From the NCBI GenBank assembly GCA_947646735.1, contig CANTFK010000985.1:186001-250000 (forward strand): 64,000 nt of DNA. Direction: 5' to 3'. Shown here piece by piece: positions 53,629 through 63,951 of the stretch; the stretch's first letter is position 1, and the number at the start of each line of letters is the position of its first letter. The DNA comes from Peronospora farinosa. Lineage: Eukaryota > Oomycota > Peronosporomycetes > Peronosporales > Peronosporaceae. Below the pieces are notes generated by a model. That model was not told where the DNA came from. It worked only from the letters and a program-made list of their open reading frames with translations, and did no database searches. A program made the position numbers and the translations under genes.

Positions 53629-55719
53629 CTAGTGGTCCACGGCCTTGAGGACACGAAGGGCAGGGCGGTCAAAAAGGCTGGGGGCCGAGCGGCCATTATA
53701 GAACTTAACCAGCTTGCGGGCCTCGTCGGCAACGGTGTTTGGGTTGAAACCAAAGTGCTCCTTCAGCTGCGCGATTGTGGCTGAGGCACCGAAGCGATCC
53801 AAACCAAATTGAGTGTGCGAGTAGGTGGACCAGCCAAAGGTGGCGCCAGCTTCAACGCTCATCGAGGGGATGCCCTCACCGAGGACCTCTTTCTTGTACT
53901 CGTTGGACTGCTCGTCAAATAGATCGCGGCACGGCGCAGACACGATGCGCACCTTGTAGTTGGTCAGCAGCTTGGCAGCGTCGAGCGAGAGCGACACCTC
54001 CGAGCCAGAGGCAATCAGGACCAGGTCCGGCTCGCCTTCAAGCGACTCCACCTCGGCTCCGTTAGCAACGTTGGCCACGATGTAAGCACCCTTGGCAACA
54101 GCCTCGGCAGTCGAGTTAGCCAGGTTCGGCAGACCTTGACGGGTAAACGCAAGCACGGACGTCTTGTGCTGGTTTTCCACGGCGGAAATGTAGGCACCCA
54201 CCGTCTCGTTACCGTCTGCCGGGCGGTAGACGTACATGTTGGGCATTGCGCGCAGCGCCGCGTTCATCTCAATAGGCTGGTGAGTCGGGCCATCCTCGCC
54301 CAGGAAGATCGAGTCGTGCGTTGCGACGTAGATCACACCAAAGCGCGACAGAGCGCTCAAACGCACGGCACCCATAGCGTAGCCGATGAAGTTGTAAAAG
54401 GTAGCGCAGAACGGACGCACACCGCCGTGAGCGAACAAACCGTTCGATATGGCGGCCATGCCGTGCTCGCGCACACCGAAACGAATGTAGCGGCCAATGG
54501 GAGTGTCCTTCTGGAAGTCGCCTGACATGGAAAGATGCGTCAGGTTGGACGGGGTGAGATCGGCCGAGCCGCCAACAAGCTCGGGCAGAGCCGTTGCGAC
54601 TGCATTCAGGGCGATCTCCGAGTACTGGCGGGTAGCCTTGGTGGCGTCCGCGGTCGTGTACTTGGGCATGTTATTCTTCCAATCCACAGGCAACTTGCCC
54701 TCCATACGGCGCGTGAACTCAGCAGCCTCCTTGGGGTAAGCCTCAGTGTACTTGGCAAACAGCTCGTTCCACTTGTTCTCGTGTTCGGCACCCGACAAGG
54801 TCTTGTCGTAATACTTCTTAACCTGCTCCGGGATAAAGAAGGACTCCGTTCCCTTGAAGCCAAACTTTTCCTTGGTCGCCGACAGGTCATCCGGCTTCAG
54901 CGGGGCACCGTGCACCGAGTGGGTGTTCTCGAGCTTCGAGCCAAGACCAATGGTGGTGCGGATCTTAATAAGCGACGGCTTGTCCGTCACAGCCTTGGCC
55001 GTATCGACAGCCTTTTGGATAGAGGCATGGTCGTAGTCGCCATCCTCGACGACCTGGACGTGCCAACCGTACGCCTCGTAACGTTTCTGTACGTCCTCAG
55101 TAAATGAGAGGTTGGTATGGCCGTCAATTGTAATCTTATTGTCATCATACAGCACGATAAGCTTGCCCAGCCCCAGGTGGCCTGCCAACGATGAGGTCTC
55201 CGAGGATACTCCCTCCTGCAAGCAACCGTCACCAGAGATGACGTACGTGTAATGGTCGACAATATTTAGGCCGTCCTTGTTGAACTCAGCTGCCAGATGC
55301 TTCTCAGCAATGGCAAGACCGACAGCATTTGAGATTCCCTGACCCAGTGGACCCGTAGATACCTCCACACCAGGCGTGCAAAAGTTTTCCGGATGGCCGG
55401 GAGCCTTGGATCCCCACTGACGGAACTTCTTGAGCTCGTCAATGGGCAAGTCGTAGCCCGTCAGATGCAGCATACTGTACTGCAGTGCACAGGCGTGTCC
55501 ATTCGACAAGACAAAGCGGTCGCGATTGCTCCATTTGGGGTTCTTCGGGTTAAACTTCATGGTATTACCAAAGAGAACGTGAGCCATGGGAGCGCAGCCC
55601 ATTGGGGCACCTGGATGACCAGATTTGCCAGCGGTTGGCTGGTCAGCCGATAGCATACGGATCGTATTAATGCACAATTCTTCGCCAATGCGGGGTTTCT
55701 TGTCCACGTGATCAGCCAT
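53629..55719 (-). CDS. TKT: Transketolase
   Basis: Single exon, 696 residues from the ATG at 55719. It moves two-carbon units in the non-oxidative pentose phosphate pathway using thiamine diphosphate, and sets the level of erythrose-4-phosphate used by the DAHP synthase in this window. Motifs: [19 protein letters not shown] near the N-terminus, the TPP/Mg motif [20 protein letters not shown] followed by [12 protein letters not shown], the pyrimidine-domain motif [16 protein letters not shown], and RPADGNE. The frame stays open upstream to an ATG at 55815, which would add 32 residues rich in Phe and Ser; it is less likely since [20 protein letters not shown] is the usual start, but a targeting role cannot be excluded. 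Length agrees with eukaryotic and bacterial TKTs (620-680). Confidence 0.95.
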   Translation of the reverse strand: MADHVDKKPRIGEELCINTIRMLSADQPTAGKSGHPGAPMGCAPMAHVLFGNTMKFNPKNPKWSNRDRFVLSNGHACALQYSMLHLTGYDLPIDELKKFRQWGSKAPGHPENFCTPGVEVSTGPLGQGISNAVGLAIAEKHLAAEFNKDGLNIVDHYTYVISGDGCLQEGVSSETSSLAGHLGLGKLIVLYDDNKITIDGHTNLSFTEDVQKRYEAYGWHVQVVEDGDYDHASIQKAVDTAKAVTDKPSLIKIRTTIGLGSKLENTHSVHGAPLKPDDLSATKEKFGFKGTESFFIPEQVKKYYDKTLSGAEHENKWNELFAKYTEAYPKEAAEFTRRMEGKLPVDWKNNMPKYTTADATKATRQYSEIALNAVATALPELVGGSADLTPSNLTHLSMSGDFQKDTPIGRYIRFGVREHGMAAISNGLFAHGGVRPFCATFYNFIGYAMGAVRLSALSRFGVIYVATHDSIFLGEDGPTHQPIEMNAALRAMPNMYVYRPADGNETVGAYISAVENQHKTSVLAFTRQGLPNLANSTAEAVAKGAYIVANVANGAEVESLEGEPDLVLIASGSEVSLSLDAAKLLTNYKVRIVSAPCRDLFDEQSNEYKKEVLGEGIPSMSVEAGATFGWSTYSHTQFGLDRFGASATIAQLKEHFGFNPNTVADEARKLVKFYNGRSAPSLFDRPALRVLKAVDH

Positions 55720-55990
55720 AATTACAGAAAAAGAATAAAAAGTAAAAAAGAAGGAAATCACTTGAGCTCTAATGGAGAGATTTCGAAATGAGCTGCTGGT
55801 CCGCGATCCAAGCAAACCACGTCAGAGCTCGGCGTTTTTGATTGGTGGTAAGTGATTTTGACCAATGCAAAGACGTTCTGATACGTAAACAACTCCCTAC
55901 ATCCTGGATCAATACCTAACGGCGATGACGCAATGGACTCGACACGTCCTGTAGAACATCGTATTGACGACCACTTCATTTATAACAACT
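55720..55990 (-). promoter_or_regulatory. Transketolase upstream region with paired CCAAT boxes
   Basis: On the plus strand GATTGGTGG (55840-55848) and ACCAATG (55861-55867) form two CCAAT boxes in opposite orientations about 15 bases apart. The GATTGGTGG word is identical to that between the NELF-C/D and AHA1 genes at 52409-52417. No initiator was singled out. CCAAT boxes are common in oomycete promoters; the rest is inference. Confidence 0.4.
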
Positions 55991-56692
55991 CTAGTGTCAG
56001 GTGTGTGACAATTGAAGAGACAGGTGATGGTGAGAAGGTGGCACAATGAAACGTTATCATAACAATATCATTGTAAAGACGTTACAAGCGATCTAACGGT
56101 AGCACGTCGCCATGCGGGGTTTTATCATTCATTCATTCGGAGCTAAACAACAACACAAGCTCCTAAGCGGATGACTGTCTGCAGTGCAAGAGTATACGAG
56201 TACTTGCATCGAAGAATAAATGCTGATGGTAATAAGATACATTCGAGTTCACATTGTGTTATATGTAAAAGTATCTGTAAAATTAGTTATACATGATCGC
56301 TGGCGCTTCAAGAGCACGCTCCTGTTATATCATACGGGTAGATCAATGATCATCACAATGTAACCCTCGATCGTCCTATGTAGCTCAAATTTTATTTTTG
56401 CTAAAAGCAGACCACATACATTCATTAAGCTGCATTTGCGTTTTGGGTGTTTTTCCTGTAATTTTGTAGGCATATTAGATCTCAAAGATACTTTTCTAGT
56501 GATATTTATTAAATGTTCTGATTGTTCACAATGCAAAAGCATCTCGTTCATCGAAATTACGATAAAAACTTAGAACATGTCACAGATTATATAAATTATG
56601 GACTTTCTGATCAACTCCACTACTACTGCTGCTACTGGGCGAAAGTTTCAGGCATTGTGGCCCGACTGCTGGCAAATCCGACATTGCCGGCG
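55991..56692. other. Intergenic stretch at edge of gene island
   Basis: No coding signal on either strand beyond short shadow frames. AT-rich, marking the change from the gene island to repeat-rich DNA. Confidence 0.5.
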
Positions 56693-56696
56693 TCGT

Positions 56697-56985
56697 TGAC
56701 ACACCCGTGGCTTGCAGAGGGGTGATCAGTCCGCAAGTCTTGCTTGAGGGGGTTTGCGGAGTCAAAGGTAAATTTGAAAATGTGTATTTGTTGGAGGGTT
56801 ATATGGTAGGCTAGACTAACCCAACTAATGAAAGTACTTGCGCAATCATCTTGTTCATCATCTTGGTCATCGTCTTGGTCATCGTCTTGGTCATCGTCTT
56901 GGTCATCGTCTTGGTCATCATCTTGGTCATCATCTTGGTCATCATCTTCTGTTCTTGCAGGTCATTAACCATACCACCTGTGCCC
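56697..56985 (-). repeat. LTR copy (3-prime) of deleted element
   Basis: Begins TGACACACCCGTGGCTTG and ends ACCTGTGCCCA on the plus strand. It differs from the partner at 57640 by few substitutions, a damaged right end, and a longer dodecamer tract. Confidence 0.8.
56844..56953 (+). repeat. Dodecamer microsatellite in LTR
   Basis: About nine tandem copies of TTGGTCATCRTC, with TTGGTCATCGTC in the middle and TTGGTCATCATC towards the ends. On the minus strand this encodes GDDDQDDDQ-type repeats only by chance. The partner LTR has about five copies (57792-57856). Confidence 0.9.
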
Positions 56986-56999
56986 ATGATCTGTGAGAA

Positions 57000-57445
57000 T
57001 CAGCATGGAAAAATGCGGCGGATACTCACACGCTCGTTCGCTTTGCCCTTGTCTATCGTGACAGTTCCGTTGTCATGAACTGCACGTATTAAAAACGGTC
57101 CTTGTGCCACGGCGTGAAGCTTCGCACGAAATTGTTTGGGCATCCTGCGGCAGCTCGGCGTACATTTGAGCAAGCTCTCGCAGACGTGCCGAGCAGCGTT
57201 GAGCTGATTCGTCTCGGCGCGGATAGGGTCCATAGCTCCTCATCTAGGTCTTCACTGTAGTCCGCAGGAACCAGGAGTAAGCCGACCTCACGGTAGAAGT
57301 CTTCAAACGTATGTCCTTTCTCGGAAGATTCGCTGGCGATGCTCTCGACCTCGCGCGATAGATCTCCGTCGATCAGCGTGAGCAGCTGAACGGTGAGTTG
57401 GTCAGCACCCCAGCCTTTTCTTTTCGCGAGGCTCTTGAACTTCAT
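57000..57445 (-). pseudogene. Gypsy gag and integrase-end remnant inside deleted element
   Basis: Two minus-strand frames overlap. 57445-57089 reads LAKRKGWGADQLTVQLLTLI, SEKGHTFEDFYREVGLLLVP, probably from gag or a linker. 57233-57000 reads CRRMPKQFRAKLHAVAQGPF then LIRAVHDNGTVTIDKGKANE and VSIRRIFPC, the end of a gypsy integrase. They sit side by side because everything between them (protease, RT, RNase H, most of integrase) has been lost. Confidence 0.65.
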
Positions 57446-57639
57446 GCTCCATTTGAGCCAGTCCTTCGCAGATCCTCCGCAAAAGCGTTTAATCTTCAGC
57501 TTGGCGAAGTCAGCTGGTGCGGTCGCGCTTTATTGACACGTCACGATCGTGTACGTGACGTACTCATCTTCATTGTTCCGTCCCATGTTGAAGGCGACGG
57601 GATTCTCGATCTTAATTGGCCAAATTTGATATATCAAAA

Positions 57640-57892
57640 TGACACACCCGTGGCTTGCAGAGGGGTGATCAGTCCGCAAGCCTTGCTTGAGGGGGTTTGC
57701 GGAGTCAAAGGTAAATTTGAGAATGTGTATTTGTTGGAGGGTTATATGGTAGGCAAGACTAACCCAACTAATGAAAGTACTTGCGCACTCATCTTGGTCA
57801 TCGTCTTGGTCATCGTCTTGGTCATCGTCTTGGTCATCATCTTGGTCATCATCTTCTGTTCTCACAGGTCATTAACCATAGCACCTGTGTCA
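57640..57892 (-). repeat. LTR copy (5-prime) of deleted element
   Basis: 253 bp, TGACACA at the left and TGTGTCA at the right, giving perfect 7-bp terminal inverted repeats. It contains a dodecamer tract of about five units. On the minus strand it is the upstream LTR. Confidence 0.85.
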
Positions 57893-58229
57893 TCGTACAA
57901 GAGCTTTCAAAGCAGCGGAAATATGCCCAAATTGTGAAAAAGTCGCTATGCTGACTCCAAATTGGCCGACCACGTGTTTTAAAGTCCGGTAAGCACGTAC
58001 TGAACTGTGCTTACCGGCCTTTAGGACAGCCAAGACATTGATAGACCCGGCTCGTGGCTGACAGTGGAGCTTAAGTCTGAGGAAGAAATGGCGAATACAT
58101 ACTGATTGAGAGCAAACATTAGGTAGGCTAGTCTGGAGCAGTCAGAAGCAAACTAGTATGGTGCAATCATATTTTGGTGCAATCATCTTTTGGTGCAATT
58201 GAAAGGAGTTTCTCGCAGGGGTCACCCAT
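57893..58229. other. Stretch between two elements
   Basis: No coding signal. A repeated TTTGGTGCAATCATCTTTTGG-like motif at 58170-58200 is present. An inverted GCTTACCGG / CCGGTAAGC pair lies near 57985-58018. Confidence 0.4.
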
Positions 58230-59642
58230 GTCATAATGCAATGACAGCATGGATGATGATGATGAACAGCTAGTTTTACTTTTGGGAAGTTTATCATCCG
58301 AATATGATGATATGGTGCGCATCATCGAGGCGCACAGCAACGTGACGCTGTTGGACGCAAAAGAGATACTCCGCCGGGAGTATGACACTCTTTAGAAGTG
58401 AGACAAAAAGGAAACCGATTTTAAGGCATATGCTCAGCGTAATGAACCTCGACGCTTTCAAGGTAACTGAGGAAACCGAGGACAAGAAGCAAATCGAGAT
58501 TCTCCTCTGTACCAACATTCTAGAAGAGAAAAGGCTAATGCGAGTTTTCAAGGCAAGTAATTTGGATGTGGACGGCACGGACACAAAAGATCGCAGTGTC
58601 GTAACGTGAAACCATCGACCTGGTGATGAAGTCGCTGTTTTGGCATTCAGTGGCGAACCAATTTCGAGTCTAACTTGGTTGCTGGATAGTGGGGCAAGTC
58701 GTCATATGACTGATGACAAGCGTGAATTTCTGGAATACGAAGATTTAAGTACCCCAATTTTTCATCACTGTGACGAATGGACATCGGTTGAAGACACAAG
58801 GAACAGGCACAGTTCGATTTATACTCGAGAATGGTCGCACAGTCAAACTTACGGAGGTGTTACATGTGCCTGGGGTAGACAAGAAATTTGTGTTTGTAGC
58901 AGCGTTGACGGCCCGAGGCGTGCTTGTTCAGTTTAAGTGCGATCAAGCAGTTTTGATAAGTGAAAACGTGGCTGTAGCAGTAAATAAACGAGTGGGAAAA
59001 TTCTTTGCGTGAAATTTGAAACAATATATCACATTAGAGGCACACAAGGCTGAGAGCAGTGGAGCGATAGATGACACTAGTGGACTATGGCACGCTTGCC
59101 TCGGTCATGTGTCTACGAACAAGGTTATGCAAGCGATGAAGTCTTGCGATGGTATTTCGAGAGTTGTTGCACCTGATGGCGGCGTGTGTGATGGATGTGC
59201 ACGCGGACGAATGACAAACAGCCCGTTCAGTCATACTTCAGGAAGTGAAGTTTAAACAAGTCGACTACTTGAGGTTGTACATACCAATCTTATGGGACCT
59301 CTTGCTCAATGCAAACATTTTCATGATGTTTCAGACGAAGTAAAGGTGGGAATACCTGATTCGAACGAGTATCACGAGGTTGACGATATGGACGTTAAGG
59401 AGACTGCTGATAATGATACTAGATGGGAAGACATGGTTTTGGATGCGTCTGGAGATCTCAATCAGTCACACAACTTAGATGTTGCTTCGATTGAGGGGGA
59501 GCGCACAGACATACAAGTCATTGACGCAAACAACTCAATGAAAAGTCGCGCTCCACACGAAACGGTCGCTGGAAGTAGCAATAATAATACACACATGCTC
59601 TCAGGAATACCTGATCAGTCGCGAGCTATTGTACTTTGTGAT
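58230..59642 (+). pseudogene. Old copia retrotransposon remnant
   Basis: Forward frames carry the gag end (GSLSSEYDDMVRIIEAHSNV, about 58285-58395), a protease stretch (TWLLDSGASRHMTDDKREF, 58674-58730), VLHVPGVDKKFVFVAALTAR (58860-58925), an integrase zinc-binding part (LWHACLGHVSTNKVMQAMKS with VCDGCARGRMTN, 59085-59215) and, after VVHTNLMGPL, a linker DADMDVKETADNDTRWEDMV-like stretch ending where the young copia element begins. RT and RNase H are absent. Thus the young element has interrupted it or lies next to its deletion end. Confidence 0.7.
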
Positions 59643-59867
59643 TGTTGTCAATATGACTCCTCGACCAGCTGCGATACTATCGTCATTCCAGTGATTGGAT
59701 GCAGTTGAAGTTCGGTGATTGGATGCAGTTGAAGTTTGGATCAAGTAGAGTGTATCCAGAGGGTAAACATTAGGCTTAGAGTAGCGTAAGCGAACTAAGG
59801 ACCAAATGAATCACTTTGCGTTTTGCATTAAAACAATCAAGCACTTCCAACCTATCCAAGATCTTTA
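59643..59867 (+). repeat. 5-prime LTR of young copia element
   Basis: Starts TGTTGTCAATATGACTCC, exactly as the sequence at 63900, and the two copies are identical for the 101 bp visible. The LTR contains a 24-bp tandem duplication, GTGATTGGATGCAGTTGAAG plus TTCG/TTTG, at 59691-59738. The right end is placed before a primer-binding site at 59868, giving about 225 bp; this end is inferred. Confidence 0.85.
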
Positions 59868-59882
59868 GGTTATGAGCCCAAG
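59868..59882 (+). other. Primer-binding site of half-tRNA type
   Basis: GGTTATGAGCCCAAG is complementary to the anticodon stem-loop of initiator tRNA-Met (CTGGGCTCATAACC), the priming mode known from Drosophila copia, which uses a tRNA-iMet fragment. The ATG of the polyprotein (59872-59874) lies inside it. Confidence 0.65.
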
Positions 59883-62800
59883 CCCCGCCACCTCAACCTC
59901 TGCTGCCGACTACGCGTTCGCTATGGAGCACTCGTCGCTGAATCGCATCAACAAGTTTGATGGAACCAACTTCCACGCCTGGAAGTTCAAGATGCAGATG
60001 GTGCTCGAGGAGCGTGACCTGTGGGAGGTCGTCTCTGGGGAAGTGAAGATTGGTGACTTGGCGAACACGATGGACCAAGCGTCGTTCAAGAGGAAGTCTC
60101 GCAAGGCCATGGCAGCTATCTGCTTGGCTATGGAAGATTCGCAACTGCCGCTCGTCCGCTCTGCAAGTGATGCGCATAATGCATGGTCAAGACTTGAAGA
60201 CCACTTCGAGAAGAAGAGCTTGGCGAATAAGCTCTTCCTTCGTCGTCGTCTCTTCACAGTCACGATGGAAGAAGGGGACGATGTGATGGAACACATCAAT
60301 AAGGTAAAGACTCTGGCAGAGCAGCTCGAAGCAGTCGGCGCTCCGGTCAGTGCTGACGACCTGGTAATCACGCTGCTTGGAAGTCTCAGCGAATCGTACC
60401 AGTTCCTCATCACTGCGTTGGAATCGAGAGCTGATACGTTGACGTGGGAGCTAGTGTCGTCTAGGCTTCTTCATGAGGACATGAAACGCAAGGAACAAAG
60501 TGGTAGCGTCGACGGAGCTACCCATGGCCAAGCGTTTATGACAAGAGACAACAAGCGCAACAAAGGGCGACCGGTGAAGAAGACTGGGGCGTGCCATAAT
60601 TGCGGCAAAATGGGTCATTGGATCGCGGAGTGTCCTTCGCGAGGCCAAGACAACACGGAACAATACCGATCGCATCGCGCCAACGTCGCTCAGAACGACA
60701 ATGACGGCGACTATCTATTTTCGGTTAGCTGGAGTAAAAGCACCGACAACGCGGATGAAGTGTGGCTGGTCGACTCAGGAGCGACGCAGCACATGACGTG
60801 CTCCAAGAAGTTCATGACAAACTACAAGCTCTTCTCTCCAATTGACGTACACCTTGCAGACGATGGTGTCGTGCAAGCAATTGGATGTGGTGACATAATG
60901 ATGTCAATGAAGACCCCGAAGGGTATCAAGAAGGGTGTACTGACGAAGGTGTGGCACATTCCCAAGCTATCCCGCAACCTTTTCTCGGTCGGTCGATTTA
61001 CTAAGGACGTCGGTCCTGTAACATTCGACACGGATGGCTGTTTTGCCGAAGCGAATAGCATGAAGTGGAAGATCGGAGCTCGTGAGGGTAAAGGTCTCTT
61101 CAAGCTTCAAATGACGCCACTTCTGGGAGATGAAGCCAATGCAGCCAAGTCGTCGGGATGTTATGGGGACACCAAGTCGTACCTCTGGCACCTTCGACTT
61201 GGTCATTTGGGCCACGATGGACTTGATACCATCGTGAAGAAGAAACTTGGTGTTGGAATCAACATAACGTCTGTCGAAGACTGGGATGTTTGTGATGGGT
61301 GTTCGCTTGGTAAGCAAACACGCGTGCGTTTTCAATCGACAGCACCAAAACGCTCAACCAAGATTCTGGATGTCATTCACAGCGACGTCTGTGGACCTAT
61401 GTCAAGATTAACTTTTAGTGGTAAACGATACTTCGTCACGTTCATTGACGACAAGTCAAGATACTGCGTGGTGTACCTTATGAAGAAGAAGTCCGAAGTG
61501 ACCACCAAGTTTGCTGAGTTTGTTGCTCTTGCCGAGACTCAAACTGGTAATCGCGTCAAGACGCTAATTTGTGACAACGGCGGCGAGTACACGGCTGGAG
61601 ACATGGCGAAGTTTTGTACCAAGAACGGTATTGTTCGAAAGTACACGCCACCGTACACACCACAGCTGAATGGGGTCGCGGAGCGAATGAACCGGACGCT
61701 CGTGGAATGTGCTCGTTGCATGCTGGAGCACGCTGGATTACCCAAGAAATATTGGGGCGAAGCTGTGACGACGGCAATGTTTCTGCGAAACCGATGCCCA
61801 ACAAGAGCCATAAGTGAAGAAAAGTCACCTTATGAGGTCTGGACGAAGAAGAAGCCTGTACTGACAAACCTCAAGGTATTTGGATGTCATGCGTACGTCC
61901 ATATTCCGCACGAGAAACGCTCGAAATTAGATGCCAAGGCTTCACTATGCCGTTTTTTGGGCTACGCGGAGCATCTCAAGTCCTACCGCTTTGAGGACAT
62001 ATCAAGTGGGCGCGTCACCGTAAGTCGTGATGCGCAGTTTATGGAAGACGTCTTCGACGGTGGTAGATCTGTCCAAGAACAAGCGGTCACTGATCTCAAC
62101 GAGGAATTGAGTACGGACCATGAAGATACGGATGACGCTATGAATGAAGATGAAGACGTTGAGAACGTCCAAACGACAGACTTCGCGCCTGGCGACAAAA
62201 GACATCCAAGAACACAATCTCTTGATCAAGCAACGGAAATTCCGAGTTCGAAGCGACAAAACATGTCGGCAATTGCTGAAGGAGATTTTGAGGCGGCATT
62301 CGTTGTGGATTCAGTGGGAGAAATGCCGACCACGCACAGGTCGGCGATGGAATCCATCAACTCTGTGAAATGGGAAGAAGCGTGCGACTCCGAAATCAAC
62401 TCGCTGCTCAAGAACAAGACATGGGATCTTGTTCAGCTTCCCAAAGGTCGCAAAGCAATCGGCTGCAGATGGGTATTTCGTGTCAAAGAAAACAAGGATG
62501 GACAAATTGAGCGGTTCAAGGCACGCCTGGTTGCAAAAGGATTCTCGCAAAAGTTCGGTATTGACTATGAAGAAACATTCGCGCCTGTGGCAAAGTTCAC
62601 GTCAATCCGAATCGTGCTAAGTCTTGCGGCGAAGTATGATCTTACCGTGCACCAGATGGACGTCAAGACTGCTTTTCTCAATGGTGAGCTGGACGAAGAC
62701 ATTTACATGATTCAGCCTGAAGGTTACGTCAAGGACAGCAATACCAACCTCGTGTGCAAGCTCAATCGATCGCTGTACGGACTGAAGCAATCGCCGCGCA

Positions 62801-63951
62801 TGTGGAACAAGACCATTGACGAGTTCATGCTGAAGCTTGGTTTGAAGAAATGTGAATCGGACCACTGCATCTACACGAAACGCGACGGTGAAGCCATAAT
62901 CTTCGTCGCACTCTATGTGGACGACTTGGTACTTGCAAGCAGCAGTGACAAGATGCTCAATACAGTAAAGGACGCCTTGAGTGATCGATTTGAGATGACC
63001 AACTTGGGTAAGCTCAACTTCTTTCTTGGCATGGAAATCGATCAAGAACGTGGAAAGGTATCGATGCGTCAGACCAAGTTTGCCAAGGACGTTTTGACTA
63101 AGTTTGGCATGGACAACAGCAATCCAGTCAAGACACCACAAGATCCAGGACTCAAATTGGCGAAGTCCATGTGCGAGGATGGGTGCAATCACAGCGACAC
63201 AATGGCAAATGTGCCCTACCGAAGTGCTGTTGGTTGCCTCATGTACCTTATGGTTGGCACGCGTCCCGACCTTGCCGCTGCAGTGGGAGTCCTCAGCCAA
63301 TTTGCAGCAGATCCATGTCCTACACATTGGCAAGCGCTAAAGCGGGTATTTCGGTACATTCAAGGCACGAAGACCTACGGCATCGAGTTCACGGCGGATG
63401 GCGATGCTCTTACAGGCTATTCGGATGCAGACTGGGCAGGCGACACTGAGTCGCGCCGAAGTACAAGTGGCTACGCGTTCATGATGAACGGCGGGTGTAT
63501 CAGTTGGAGAAGCAAGAAACAAAAAACGGTGGCGCTGTCTTCAACGGAAGCTGAGTACATGGCACTATCGGAAGCTACTCAAGAGGCAGTTTGGTTGAAG
63601 GCCTTCCTATGCGAGCTTGGAGAAATGGCAAAGGACGAAGCGGTCAAGATCTACGAGGACAATCAAGGTTCGATAGCGTTGGCCAAGAATCCCGAGTTTC
63701 ACAAGCGCACCAAGCACATCGACATACGATACCACTTCGTACGCGAGAAGGTGGAAGATGGCCAAGTTGTGCTACAGTATGTGTCAACACTTGACATGCT
63801 GGCCGACCTCATGACGAAGCCAATTCCCGGCCCACAGTTCAGTACGCTCCGAAGCAAACTTGGCATTATGGCATCATCGGCTGTCGAGTCGAGTGGGAGT
63901 GTTGTCAATATGACTCCTCGACCAGCTGCGATACTATCGTCATTCCAGTGA
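59872..63951 (+). CDS. Intact Ty1/copia gag-pol polyprotein
   Basis: One frame of 1359 residues without a break. Gag (UBN2 type) spans about 20-225, then a CCHC knuckle with C241, C244, H249, C254; protease with WLVDSGATQHMT (active D301); GAG-pre-integrase WHLRLGHLGHDG (439-450); integrase with zinc-binding VCDGCSLGKQ and DD35E at D505, D568 and E604 (exactly 35 residues apart, and the PYTPQLNGVAERMNRT context); RT with KARLVAKGFSQKFGIDYEET (883-902), QMDVKTAFLNGEL (928-940), YGLKQSPRMW (969-978) and catalytic YVDD (1015-1018); RNase H with YSDADWAGD (D1185), SSTEAEYMALS (E1228) and YEDNQGS (D1263). All catalytic residues are present. The start codon sits in the primer-binding site and the stop at 63949-63951 lies in the 3-prime LTR. 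Young and possibly active; activity is not shown. Confidence 0.95.
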   Translation: MSPSPATSTSAADYAFAMEHSSLNRINKFDGTNFHAWKFKMQMVLEERDLWEVVSGEVKIGDLANTMDQASFKRKSRKAMAAICLAMEDSQLPLVRSASDAHNAWSRLEDHFEKKSLANKLFLRRRLFTVTMEEGDDVMEHINKVKTLAEQLEAVGAPVSADDLVITLLGSLSESYQFLITALESRADTLTWELVSSRLLHEDMKRKEQSGSVDGATHGQAFMTRDNKRNKGRPVKKTGACHNCGKMGHWIAECPSRGQDNTEQYRSHRANVAQNDNDGDYLFSVSWSKSTDNADEVWLVDSGATQHMTCSKKFMTNYKLFSPIDVHLADDGVVQAIGCGDIMMSMKTPKGIKKGVLTKVWHIPKLSRNLFSVGRFTKDVGPVTFDTDGCFAEANSMKWKIGAREGKGLFKLQMTPLLGDEANAAKSSGCYGDTKSYLWHLRLGHLGHDGLDTIVKKKLGVGINITSVEDWDVCDGCSLGKQTRVRFQSTAPKRSTKILDVIHSDVCGPMSRLTFSGKRYFVTFIDDKSRYCVVYLMKKKSEVTTKFAEFVALAETQTGNRVKTLICDNGGEYTAGDMAKFCTKNGIVRKYTPPYTPQLNGVAERMNRTLVECARCMLEHAGLPKKYWGEAVTTAMFLRNRCPTRAISEEKSPYEVWTKKKPVLTNLKVFGCHAYVHIPHEKRSKLDAKASLCRFLGYAEHLKSYRFEDISSGRVTVSRDAQFMEDVFDGGRSVQEQAVTDLNEELSTDHEDTDDAMNEDEDVENVQTTDFAPGDKRHPRTQSLDQATEIPSSKRQNMSAIAEGDFEAAFVVDSVGEMPTTHRSAMESINSVKWEEACDSEINSLLKNKTWDLVQLPKGRKAIGCRWVFRVKENKDGQIERFKARLVAKGFSQKFGIDYEETFAPVAKFTSIRIVLSLAAKYDLTVHQMDVKTAFLNGELDEDIYMIQPEGYVKDSNTNLVCKLNRSLYGLKQSPRMWNKTIDEFMLKLGLKKCESDHCIYTKRDGEAIIFVALYVDDLVLASSSDKMLNTVKDALSDRFEMTNLGKLNFFLGMEIDQERGKVSMRQTKFAKDVLTKFGMDNSNPVKTPQDPGLKLAKSMCEDGCNHSDTMANVPYRSAVGCLMYLMVGTRPDLAAAVGVLSQFAADPCPTHWQALKRVFRYIQGTKTYGIEFTADGDALTGYSDADWAGDTESRRSTSGYAFMMNGGCISWRSKKQKTVALSSTEAEYMALSEATQEAVWLKAFLCELGEMAKDEAVKIYEDNQGSIALAKNPEFHKRTKHIDIRYHFVREKVEDGQVVLQYVSTLDMLADLMTKPIPGPQFSTLRSKLGIMASSAVESSGSVVNMTPRPAAILSSFQ

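Larger units (their letters stand above)
56693..57896 (-). mobile_element. Internally deleted LTR retrotransposon, 1.2 kb, with TSD
   Basis: Two direct copies of about 250-290 bp (56697-56985 and 57640-57892) enclose about 650 bp. The right copy has perfect short inverted ends TGACACA...TGTGTCA, and the four bases TCGT stand just outside both ends (56693-56696, 57893-57896), a target-site duplication. The inside holds only a gypsy-like gag scrap and the integrase C-terminus on the minus strand. On the minus strand the base run after the right LTR is TTTTGATATATCAAA, close to a TTTTGGTATCAGAGC-type primer-binding site. It therefore looks like a deletion derivative, similar in size to TRIM elements, that may have been mobilised by a full gypsy element. 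Confidence 0.75.

Noticed and set aside
54136..55107. Plus-strand open frames of 129 and 190 codons
   Set aside because: They are antisense to transketolase and have no domain of their own.
55720..55815. Upstream in-frame ATG of transketolase as the true start
   Set aside because: The extra 32 residues are Phe/Ser-rich and unlike TKT N-termini, while MADHV begins at the normal place; left only as a possibility in the entry.
56844..56953. Regularly spaced repeats resembling a CRISPR array
   Set aside because: The units are 12 bp, contiguous and without spacers, and the tract lies within an LTR; it is a microsatellite.
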